A DNA stretch of 64,000 bases from Semisulcospira habei (lineage: Eukaryota > Mollusca > Gastropoda > Semisulcospiridae): assembly GCA_036245525.1 (NCBI GenBank), contig BTPG01000002.1:123240951-123304950 (forward strand). Reading direction: 5' to 3'. The position numbers and the translations under genes were made by a program. Below, in pieces: positions 56,945-64,000 of this stretch (its first letter is position 1; each line of letters begins with the position of its first letter). The notes below the pieces were generated by a model. The model was given only the letters and a program-made list of their open reading frames with translations. It had not been told where the DNA came from and did not search any database.

Positions 56945-59314
56945 GCATAGACAAAAAAGTCCAAAGAGCTGGGCAGCATCTGCGAAGCAGGACGTAATGC
57001 GCTGCAAGGCTCTCTCTGTGTGTGCAACGAGGGCAGCGTCATCAGCGAAGAGCAGCTCACGAATCAGTTGGTCTAGGGTTTTCGTGTGGGCCTGCAGTCG
57101 TCTGAGGTTGAACAGGCTGCCATCGAGACGATACCTGATGTACACTGCGTCGTCATCGTCGAGGTCCACTGTGGCCTGCTTCAACATCATGCTGAAGAAG
57201 ATGGTGAAGAGGGTCAGTGCCAGCACGCAGCCTTGCTTTACGCCGTTGCGAATGGGGAATGGTTCTGAGAGGTCACTGTTTAGTCTGACCTGGCCTTGCT
57301 GGTCCTCGTGGAGCTGGACGATCATGTTGAGGAACTTTGGGGGACAGCCTAGTCGCTCCAGGATCTGCCACATACCTTGTCTGCTCACAGTGTCAAACGC
57401 TTTTGTTAGGTCGACAAACGTTACGTACAGCCCTTTGTTCTGCTCGCGGCACTTCTCCTGAAGCTGTCTCAGCACAAAGACCATGTCGGTGGTACTCCTG
57501 TTGGCTCTGAAGCCACACTGACCCTCTGGGAGGTGGTCTTCAGCGATGGCAGGTACCAGCCGATTCAGGAGCAACCTTGCGAGAATTTTCCCGGCAATGG
57601 ACAGCAGGGTAATTCCACGATAATTAGAGCAGGCAGACTTCTCTCCTTTGTTTTTGTACAGGGTGATGATGACTGCATCACGGAGATCCTTTGGTAGTGT
57701 TCCTTTTTCCCAGCAGCAGAGAAAGAGGTCGTGGAGCTTGTTGTGAAGTGCTGGGCCTCCATGTTTCCAGATCTCTGGCGGGATTCCGTCAATGCCTGCT
57801 GCTTTGCCACTCTTGAGCTGGTGGATGGCTGTGAGGGTCTCTTCGGCGGTGGGCGGTTCGTCCAATTCAACCTTTAGTGGAAGGTGTGGGATTTGGAGGA
57901 TGACTGTTTCTTGAACAGTGCGTTCAGCGCCGAAGAGGTCCTGAAAGTATTCCGACCAGCGGTTCAAGATGGAGGTATTATCTGTGAGGAGTGCCTGTCC
58001 ATCAGCGCTTCGCAGGGGACTTTGTACCAGGTGCCTAGGGCCATACACTGCTTTCAGTGCTTCGTAAAAGCCCCTGTAGTCACCGTTGTCAGCGCAGAGC
58101 TGGGTCCTCTGTGCGAGTCTAGACCACCACTCGTTCTGGAGCTCTCTAAGCTTGAGCTGGAGACTGCTGCAGATGAGGCGGAAGGCAGACTTCTTCACAG
58201 GGCAGGAAGGCTGGGCTAGGTGGGCCTGGTGGGCGGCTCTTTTTTTTGCTAGAAGTTCCTGGATCTCTACGTCGTTTTCGTCAAACCAGTCTTTGTTCCT
58301 CTTTCTAGCAAAGCCCAAGACTTCCACAGAGGATTTTACAATAGCAGTTTTCAGTTGTTCCCAGAGTGTTTCAGGAGAGGAGTCTGCTGGATCAACTGTG
58401 TCTTTGAGCATGCGCTGTAAATCGGCCTGAAGGGCAGCTTTCTTGTCGTCACGCTGAAGGCTGGCAACATCAAGCTTTTTCTTGGGAGGGCCGCCTTTCT
58501 TGGGTTTCAGCTTGAGGCGGAGCCTGAGTTTGCAGCGAACAAGGCGGTGGTCAGTGTGGCACTCTGCGCTGGGCATCACTCTGGTGAGGAGGACGTCACT
58601 GCGGTCCCTCTGACGCACTAGGACATAGTCGATAAGGTGCCAGTGCTTGGAGCGAGGATGCATCCAGTTGGTCTTTCGACTGTCCTTTTGCTGGAAAGTG
58701 GTGTTGGTGATGACAAGTTGCTGCTCTGCACAGAGCTCCAACAGTAGGCGACCATTGTCATTGCAGTTCCCAACGCCATGCTTGCCGAGGACTCCTTTCC
58801 AGGCTTCAGAGTCTTGGCCCACTCTGGCGTTGAAGTCGCCAAGGATGATGACTTTGTCGTCTGCAGGGGTGCTCTGCAGGAGGCTGCGCAGGTCAGAGTA
58901 GAACTTGTCTTTTTCTGCAGGCTCTGCCAGGAGGGTTGGGGAGTACACACTGAGAAGGGTGACATGTTGCTGGTGTCTCAGTGGGAGGCGCATGGACATG
59001 ATGCGGTCGGAGTGACCCGTTGGTAGGTTTTCCAACTTAGTCGCAATGGGGGTCTTCACCATGAAGCCCACGCCTGAGAGCCGTCTTTCTGATGCAGGCC
59101 TGCCTGACCAGTAGAGGGTGTAGCCAGCGCCAAGTTCTTGGAGGCTGCCTTCCTCCGGGAGGCGTACTTCGCTGAGCGCGGCGATGTCGATGTTTAACCT
59201 CCGCAATTCATGGGCAATGAGGGCGGAGCGACGTTCAGGGCGTCCGCTGTCTGCTGTGTCGAGCATGGTTCGAATGTTCCAGCATGCTACGTTGAGTCCG
59301 GTCGTGGTCGTCAT
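56840..59314 (-). CDS. LINE type C ORF2: endonuclease and reverse transcriptase, 824 codons open
   Basis: It starts MTTTTGLNVACWNIRTMLDT. AP-endonuclease (about residues 8-265) has LSEVRL, VYSPTLLAE, ILGDFNARVG and HTDHRLVRCKLRLR. A basic linker follows. The RT (about 470-800) has YKNKGEKSACSNYRGITLLS, GQCGFRANRSTTDMVF, YVTFVDLTKAFDTVSR, GVKQGCVLALTLF and ELLFADDAALVAH with the catalytic FADD. The last ~37 residues after LFGLF come from unrelated sequence, so the true C-terminus (thumb and zinc-finger end) is lost. The frame is unbroken for 2.4 kb, which suggests a young insertion. Function: target-primed reverse transcription. This copy is probably defective. Confidence 0.88.
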   Translation of the reverse strand: MTTTTGLNVACWNIRTMLDTADSGRPERRSALIAHELRRLNIDIAALSEVRLPEEGSLQELGAGYTLYWSGRPASERRLSGVGFMVKTPIATKLENLPTGHSDRIMSMRLPLRHQQHVTLLSVYSPTLLAEPAEKDKFYSDLRSLLQSTPADDKVIILGDFNARVGQDSEAWKGVLGKHGVGNCNDNGRLLLELCAEQQLVITNTTFQQKDSRKTNWMHPRSKHWHLIDYVLVRQRDRSDVLLTRVMPSAECHTDHRLVRCKLRLRLKLKPKKGGPPKKKLDVASLQRDDKKAALQADLQRMLKDTVDPADSSPETLWEQLKTAIVKSSVEVLGFARKRNKDWFDENDVEIQELLAKKRAAHQAHLAQPSCPVKKSAFRLICSSLQLKLRELQNEWWSRLAQRTQLCADNGDYRGFYEALKAVYGPRHLVQSPLRSADGQALLTDNTSILNRWSEYFQDLFGAERTVQETVILQIPHLPLKVELDEPPTAEETLTAIHQLKSGKAAGIDGIPPEIWKHGGPALHNKLHDLFLCCWEKGTLPKDLRDAVIITLYKNKGEKSACSNYRGITLLSIAGKILARLLLNRLVPAIAEDHLPEGQCGFRANRSTTDMVFVLRQLQEKCREQNKGLYVTFVDLTKAFDTVSRQGMWQILERLGCPPKFLNMIVQLHEDQQGQVRLNSDLSEPFPIRNGVKQGCVLALTLFTIFFSMMLKQATVDLDDDDAVYIRYRLDGSLFNLRRLQAHTKTLDQLIRELLFADDAALVAHTERALQRITSCFADAAQLFGLFCLCCAKIRHDCSLLHRVGLCAINPVAHDGLTCYSVPI

Positions 59315-59445
59315 GAAAGTGGATCCATTGTTTTTTCTTGTTTTCTGACCGCATGAGAAGATGCCCGTTGACCGCGGCTAGCCAACTGGGGTTACGAGGG
59401 GATGAGCTTTGGTTAGGCCACCTTTTCTAGGCCCCTCTCCGTGTG
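56945..59445 (-). mobile_element. LINE type C (RTE-like), 3'-truncated
   Basis: The 5' leader begins near 59445 and ORF2 starts at 59314. The LINE sequence stops at about 56945 within the thumb region (AAQLFGL), after which unrelated sequence follows. It entered a virus-like gene (59470-59870) in the same orientation. The 3' end of the same LINE family is present separately at 60655-61255. Confidence 0.82.
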
Positions 59446-59469
59446 GAGCAAGCAGTGCTGTCCCTAGAG

Positions 59470-59870
59470 AAGGCTGCTTGGTCGTTATAAGTTATATATC
59501 TGCCTATTAAACCAAGCAAATATGCAAGTTCACGTGAAATTATAGGCTGACTACCTACAGGAAATTCTAATGTAACACGTAAGTTGGCCGGATTTAAAGT
59601 TGCTTTAATTTTTAATTTAGTTTGAAACCATTCAGCTAAAGTACAAAAGTCATAATACCTAGATGGTATAAAGTGGGTTTTAGTGCCCAAGCCACTATTA
59701 CCGGGGGTGCTATAACTTATATGAAAACTTGTATCATCTGTTACATTAAACCACTTTACAGTGTAGAACATTTCATGGATAGCTACAGCCTTGCTACCAT
59801 TACGATTATCAATCCCATTGGTTAACCACACTGGTTTGCTTGTGTCAATATTTGATAAGGTTATAAACAT
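59470..59870 (-). pseudogene. Virus-like or Polinton-like ORF, - strand member of a head-to-head pair, truncated
   Basis: It starts MFITLSNIDTSKPVWLTNGI at 59870. About 130 residues are its own. The remainder of the open frame to 59427 is LINE leader sequence. The visible part is rich in beta-strand-like segments (FHISYSTP, HFIPSRYYDFCTLAEWF, LRVTLEFPVG) followed by SRELAYLLGL. This layout is reminiscent of small capsid/penton-like proteins coded by Polinton/Maverick and related viruses, but I cannot confirm the family. It is cut by LINE type C. Confidence 0.4.
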
Positions 59871-59898
59871 TTTTTATTATCACATAAAAAAAGTTATA
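59871..59898. promoter_or_regulatory. 28-bp divergent spacer between the two virus-like ORFs
   Basis: An A/T-only-like stretch (TTTTTATTATCACATAAAAA) between two start codons. A shared bidirectional promoter is inferred from the geometry alone. Confidence 0.3.
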
Positions 59899-60654
59899 AT
59901 GGAATTTAAATCACCAACAATTACCACTGTAAATGCATTTCAATTTAACGTGGATGCCACGTACAATGTCGCGCCAACTTATGACCAGAAAATAATTCAG
60001 CTAAATGAGCTCGATATAGCTTTGTCTGAAGGAGATTTATTTCAAGTGAAAGTGCCGAATCCATATGATCATTACCTAAACCTCCAATTACAGATGATGC
60101 AACTGCAAGAAAGTGGTCCTCAAGCCCACTACAGATGTTTCAAAACCAGCTTAACTTTGCTATACTATGTTCAACTACAGGCTGTGGCGTTTCTTTTACA
60201 GACCATTTGAATCACCCAAACAAACTGATTAAGTCTGTCTATCGTTTCCACACGTATTACCAGCTTAGAAGAATACTGTCAGAACTCTATACCCCACTGC
60301 CCACTGAATCCAGTTTTAATCAGTTTAACAATCCCATGGATCTGAAAGCATTTGTACGCATCTGTAATGAATTAAACATCAGTACAAAGTACGACTTTAC
60401 ACAAAAACTTGATGATCACAATGGTATGGGAACATTGTATTATGCTATGAGTCACAGACAATACCCTCAAGATTACTACCCTGGTTACACTTCATTCTCA
60501 CACAAATCTGAAGTCTGGTTAGGATCAATAGAACAGAAACAGTCTAATGCATGGACCACATTTGTCTTAGATAAGAGTGATGGGTTTACTCAAGCAGGAG
60601 TCGAGCGCATAAATGAGTCTATCAGAACATATGTATGGTGTATACTAGGAGCAC

Positions 60655-61255
60655 GGTTCCGAGTCCTGGGCCCTCTACCGCAACCAACTACGACTCCTCG
60701 AACGCTTTCACCAGCGCTGCCTGCGTACCATCCTGGGCATTCACTGGAGTGACTATGTCACCAACGTCGAGGTCCTTGAACAGGCAGAAACTATGAGCAT
60801 CGAGGCTTTGTTGCTGCGGACACAGCTTCGCTGGGCGGGGCACGTCTCCAGGATGGAGGATCATCGCCTACCCAAGATCACTCTGTTCGGCGAGCTTGCC
60901 ACTGGACACCGAGACAGAGGGGCACCAAAGAAGAGATACAAAGACGGTCTCAAGAAGTCACTTAGTGCCTGCCAAATCGACCACCGCCAGTGGTCTTCGC
61001 TTGCTGCGGACCGTGACACCTGGCGCTCCACCATCTACAAGGCAGCCGTCTCCTTTGAGGACTCTCGTAGAGCTAACCTTAAGGACAAACGGCTCAGGAG
61101 AAAAAACAGAGTTGCCGTAACTCATAACCCTGACCAGACCTTCCCCTGCAGCCACTGCGGTCGAACCTGCCTGTCCCGGATTGGCCTCCGCAGCCACGAA
61201 AATGCCTGCAGACGACGTGGGAAAGCCCTATAGAATCTTCGTTTGCGAAGTCAAG
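60655..61255 (+). pseudogene. LINE type C 3' fragment with C-terminal zinc finger
   Basis: The + strand codes for LLERFHQRCLRTILGIHWSD, then TQLRWAGHVSRMEDHRLPK, APKKRYKDGLKKSL and a C-terminal CSHCGRTCLSRIGLRSHENA-C finger (C-x2-C-x12-H-x4-C), ending at a TAG at 61231. The tail is (GAGACT)n-like, now split (61256-61270 and 63852-63876). The 11-bp TSD ACTAGGAGCAC lies at 60644-60654 and 63877-63887. This is a 5'-truncated insertion into the virus-like gene. Confidence 0.85.
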
Positions 61256-61270
61256 CCAAGAGACTGAGAG

Positions 61271-63851
61271 CCTACCCGGCACCGGCCTCCACGTGGTGTA
61301 GGTGGGTAGTCCGCTCAGTCCCTGACTGAGTGGGCTAGCAGACGGGTGCCATCTTTGTCCAGGATTAGGACTTGATGTCAACAGATATGTTGTTCAGCCT
61401 TTTCACTGGTCCGGTTTTTAAGGAGCTGTGCTAACCCAGGTTGTACCATGTTGGATTGGTCCTTAAAAATACTCGTGACTTTTTGGTCCTTTGGATCCCA
61501 AGTGTTTGCCGTGCTTGGAGACCCGTGTCGGGGGAGAAGAGGATCCTGGTGGCTGAAACACTCCACTTTGGCCTTGGCTTCCGTAGTACAACTGACCATC
61601 TAGTCCGCTTTGAGTCTTTTATCCGAGATGCTTTTGTCAACAAGCAGCATGTCTATGCAATTTTCTTTGATCTTGAAAAGGCATATGACACTACCTGGAA
61701 GTATGGTATAATGTCTGATTTGTCGGACATGGGTTTTAAAGGGCACCTGCCTGTTTTTATTCACAATTTTTTGTCTAACAGGTCGTTCCATGTCCGTGTG
61801 GGCTCCACCCTCTCCGACTCCTTTGAACAGGAGATGGGTGTCCCGCAGGGCAGCATTCTATCTCCTGTTTTATTTAGCATTAAAATAAATAACATTGTAA
61901 AGGCCGTCAAGGATGATTCTGAATGCTCTTTGTTTGTGGACGACTTTGCTTTGTGTGCACGAGGTCGAGGACTTGCGTCCCTTGAGAGGCGCTTGCAGCT
62001 GTGCGTTGATCGCATCCAGGGGTGGGTGTCTCTCAACGGATTCAGGTTCTCGCCCTCCAAGACAGTCTGTGTGCATTTTACTAACCAAATGAAATTTTTT
62101 CCAAAACCTACCCTGAGCATTGCTGGAGTGCCAATTCAGGTGGCCGAAGAGGCAAAGTTTCTGGGGGTCATCTTTGACAAAAGATTGACCTTCCGCAACC
62201 ATGTTAACTACCTTAGAACCTCTTGTCGGAAGGCCCTCGACATTCTTCGTGTCGTTGGTCGTACTGACTGGGGTGCAGACCGTATCGTCTTACTTCGACT
62301 GTACCGGGCCCTTGTTCGGTCCAAACTGGATTACGGCTCTGTGGTATATGGCTCGGCTTCCAAGTCTGTTCTACAGCGTCTGAACACAATTCACCATCAA
62401 GGTCTGCGCATATGTCTGGGAGCCTTCAGGACATCTCCAGTTCCTAGTCTGTATGCAGAGGCAGGGGAGCCTTCTCTCAGGCTCCGCCGCATCCGCCTCA
62501 TGCTCAGCTACGTTCTGAAGCTGAAGGCCCATCCAGAAAATCCTGCCTATGATTGTGTTTTTACCCCGTCGTTTGCAGAGATTTACGATGCCCATCCAGG
62601 AGCTGTCCGTCCACTTTCCTTCCGTGTCCGACCTCATCTGCAGGCGGCCGGAGTGGACCTGGACAAAGTTTTGGAATCTCTGCAACACGTCACTCCACCC
62701 TGGCTACTACCAGTTCCTGACATCTTGCTGGACTTGACTGCCCACAAGAAGGATTGTACTCCACCAGCCATATACCAACAGAGCCTCAATGAACTCCTTT
62801 CAATTTTTCCTGGCTATTGTCGTCTTTATACGGATGGGTCCAAATCTGAGGATGGAAGAGTGGCTGCGGCTGCAGTGTCCTCTCGCCATCCTAGACGCCC
62901 ATTTAAGCTCCGTCTCCCTGACCATTCCTCTGTATTTAGTGCAGAACTGCAGGCAATTCTGCTAGCACTCAAGCATGCCTATCAGTCTCGGGAAAGGAAC
63001 TTCCTGATTCTGTCTGACTCTCTTTCTGCCCTGCAGGCCCTTCAGGGCGCGGGAACAGACCATCCACTGCTGGTGCAGATTAGAGAGCTCTACGCGGACT
63101 TGATGAAGGAATATTATGACATCATTTTTATTTGGGTCCCGGGCCATGTGGGCATCGAAGGCAACAGAATCGCAGATTCTGCTGCCAACAGTGCCCGCAG
63201 TGACCCTGTCCCTGACACACAGACTGTCTATAGTGATTTTAAACCTGTTATTAGTGCGTACATAGCCCGCGAGTGGCAGTCCGAGTGGGACAAAGAGGAA
63301 GAGAACAAGCTTCATGAAGCTCTTCCTAAGTTGTCTGACAGTCTACCTTTCCGCTGCGGCAGCCGCCGTGAGGAGACTGTCCTTGCTCGGCTTCACATCG
63401 GGCACACGTATGTTACGCACTCTTACTTACTTAAACAGGATGAGCGTCCATGGTGTTTTGCCTGTGATGAGCAGTTTTCTGTTCGACACTTTTTGCTGTA
63501 TTGTGCTGACCTCATTGACACCAGATATAAACACTTCACAGCAGACTCCTTGAAGGTTTTGTTCCGGGATGTTCCTCCGGACAAAATCTTCAATTTTTTG
63601 AGAGAATGCAATATTTTTAACAAGATCTGAGCATTCATTGACTATGTGAATTTTTTATTTGCCCTTTTTGAGAGTCTGTAGACGTTTCTTTTAAAGACAT
63701 GTGCGACATTTTAGCCTGAGATTTTTAATCTATATTTACATCTTGTCTTAAGACCTTGCTTTTAGTCTGGCTGACCAGATTTTTACCCATCCCGCCGTGA
63801 GATGGCCTTAGTCGCCTGCTCGGCGTTAAACCCAAATAACTAACTAACTAA
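61271..63851 (+). mobile_element. I/Nimb-like LINE copy 5, internally deleted
   Basis: A perfect 15-bp TSD CCAAGAGACTGAGAG lies at 61256-61270 and 63852-63866. The first ~305 bp match the 5' leader of copy 1 (16842-17150). At about 61575 the sequence jumps into the RT (GFRSTTDHLVRF) over a few bases of microhomology, so ORF1, the endonuclease and the front of the RT are missing (more than 4 kb relative to copy 1). It ends with AATAACTAACTAACTAA. Confidence 0.9.
61441..63630 (+). CDS. I-like copy 5, open 729-codon RT (partial) plus RNase H ORF
   Basis: The first ~45 residues come from leader sequence and are not LINE protein. From residue ~46 it reads the RT fingers/palm: YAIFFDLEKAYDTTWKYG, MGVPQGSILSPVLFSI and LFVDDFALCARGRG (FVDD). 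Then comes a long connection (KLDYGSVVYGSASKSVLQRL). The RNase H domain has LYTDGSKSEDG, VFSAELQ, LILSDSLSALQ and WVPGHVGIEGNRIADSAANS. A C-terminal Cys/His-bearing part follows (PWCFACDEQFSVRHFLLYCA) and ends DKIFNFLRECNIFNKI. All four RNase H acids are present. The RT lacks its N-terminal motifs and is unlikely to work. Confidence 0.85.
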   Translation: MYHVGLVLKNTRDFLVLWIPSVCRAWRPVSGEKRILVAETLHFGLGFRSTTDHLVRFESFIRDAFVNKQHVYAIFFDLEKAYDTTWKYGIMSDLSDMGFKGHLPVFIHNFLSNRSFHVRVGSTLSDSFEQEMGVPQGSILSPVLFSIKINNIVKAVKDDSECSLFVDDFALCARGRGLASLERRLQLCVDRIQGWVSLNGFRFSPSKTVCVHFTNQMKFFPKPTLSIAGVPIQVAEEAKFLGVIFDKRLTFRNHVNYLRTSCRKALDILRVVGRTDWGADRIVLLRLYRALVRSKLDYGSVVYGSASKSVLQRLNTIHHQGLRICLGAFRTSPVPSLYAEAGEPSLRLRRIRLMLSYVLKLKAHPENPAYDCVFTPSFAEIYDAHPGAVRPLSFRVRPHLQAAGVDLDKVLESLQHVTPPWLLPVPDILLDLTAHKKDCTPPAIYQQSLNELLSIFPGYCRLYTDGSKSEDGRVAAAAVSSRHPRRPFKLRLPDHSSVFSAELQAILLALKHAYQSRERNFLILSDSLSALQALQGAGTDHPLLVQIRELYADLMKEYYDIIFIWVPGHVGIEGNRIADSAANSARSDPVPDTQTVYSDFKPVISAYIAREWQSEWDKEEENKLHEALPKLSDSLPFRCGSRREETVLARLHIGHTYVTHSYLLKQDERPWCFACDEQFSVRHFLLYCADLIDTRYKHFTADSLKVLFRDVPPDKIFNFLRECNIFNKI

Positions 63852-64000
63852 CCAAGAGACTGAGAGACTGAGAGAGACTAGGAGCACAAGTTCAAACAAA
63901 GTCAAATATTTTAAACGGGAGTGGGAAATTTGAAGCACAAAAACAGTTTCTTGCAAACCTTGAAGATTCAATTAATTCAGTAGTAGATCTCCTATCAAGC

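Larger units (their letters stand above)
59899..64000 (+). pseudogene. Virus-like or Polinton-like ORF, + strand member of the pair, split by LINEs
   Basis: The start ATG at 59899 (MEFKSPTITTVNAF) lies 28 bp from the - strand start. The reading continues with a frame change near 60110-60135 to 60643, is interrupted by the insertion 60655-63876, and resumes at 63888 to the window edge. No stop is seen, so the gene goes on to the right. Visible words are VYRFHTYYQLRRILSELYTP, MDLKAFVRICNELN and SDGFTQAGVERINESIRTYV. It has no transmembrane segment or known enzyme motif. The compact, divergent, AT-rich arrangement suggests a viral or Polinton-type origin. A structural role is possible but unproven. 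Confidence 0.45.

Noticed and set aside
57497..58430. + strand ORFs in 56937-59026
   Set aside because: Shadows of the 824-codon LINE type C ORF on the - strand.
52684..64000. Remaining ITFG1 exons (transmembrane and tail)
   Set aside because: I looked for a splice-bounded segment continuing exon 7 in phase 0 and a hydrophobic transmembrane exon and found none; they are probably to the right.

Overview
This window is eukaryotic and looks like intron-rich DNA of a marine invertebrate, most likely a mollusc and perhaps a gastropod. The evidence is GT-AG exons in one consistent reading phase, long (AC)n tracts, several LINE clades with target-site duplications (TSDs), SINE-like and MITE copies, and ~165-bp tandem-repeat elements with the motif AAGGTCAAGGGTCACA. 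The species assignment is inference. Nothing bacterial is present.

The one host gene recognised is on the + strand. Seven phase-compatible exons between 6756 and 52683 encode the C-terminal part of an ITFG1/TIP (LINKIN) homologue, an integrin-alpha FG-GAP-repeat membrane protein. Its 5' exons lie left of the window, or were not recognised in 1-6755. Its last exons (juxtamembrane, transmembrane and tail) were not found and should lie to the right. Almost everything else sits in its introns, above all introns 5 (24.2 kb), 6 (13.2 kb) and 7 (over 11 kb).

Layout. 1-6755: an RTE-like LINE on the - strand running off the left edge, a complex repeat with a perfect 51-bp inverted copy, a CR1/L2-like 3' fragment, and a truncated SINE-like copy. 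6756-15086: ITFG1 exons 1-5 with MITEs, microsatellites and a tandem-repeat element in the introns. 15087-39286 (intron 5): a nest of insertions inside a foldback/Mutator-like element (15111-33596; 9-bp TSD, ~345-bp terminal inverted repeats). It holds an RTE-like LINE, which holds two head-to-tail I/Nimb-like LINEs, one of which holds another RTE-like LINE with two SINE-like insertions. A solo LTR interrupts the outer RTE. 39366-52561 (intron 6): a 6.17-kb DNA transposon (40103-46268; 30-bp perfect TIRs, TSD ATTA) coding for an OTU-protease-like module, an acidic SDDEPLI repeat and a transposase-like domain, now frameshifted. A recent RTE-like insertion, a tandem-repeat element and a second solo LTR carrying a SINE-like copy follow. 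52684-64000 (intron 7): an I-like LINE, a hAT transposase remnant, a third type of LINE with an 824-aa ORF on the - strand, and a compact head-to-head pair of virus-like or Polinton-like ORFs. One of those ORFs is split by a LINE that is itself split by another LINE, each with its own TSD.

The best candidates for something not yet described are the OTU/SDDEPLI/transposase element with its subterminal repeats, and the head-to-head ORF pair at 59470-60643 and 63888-64000. Several exon borders of ITFG1 abut mobile elements. One SINE-like copy (28247-28598) has about twenty one-base losses, nearly all in homopolymers, which suggests a local assembly error.
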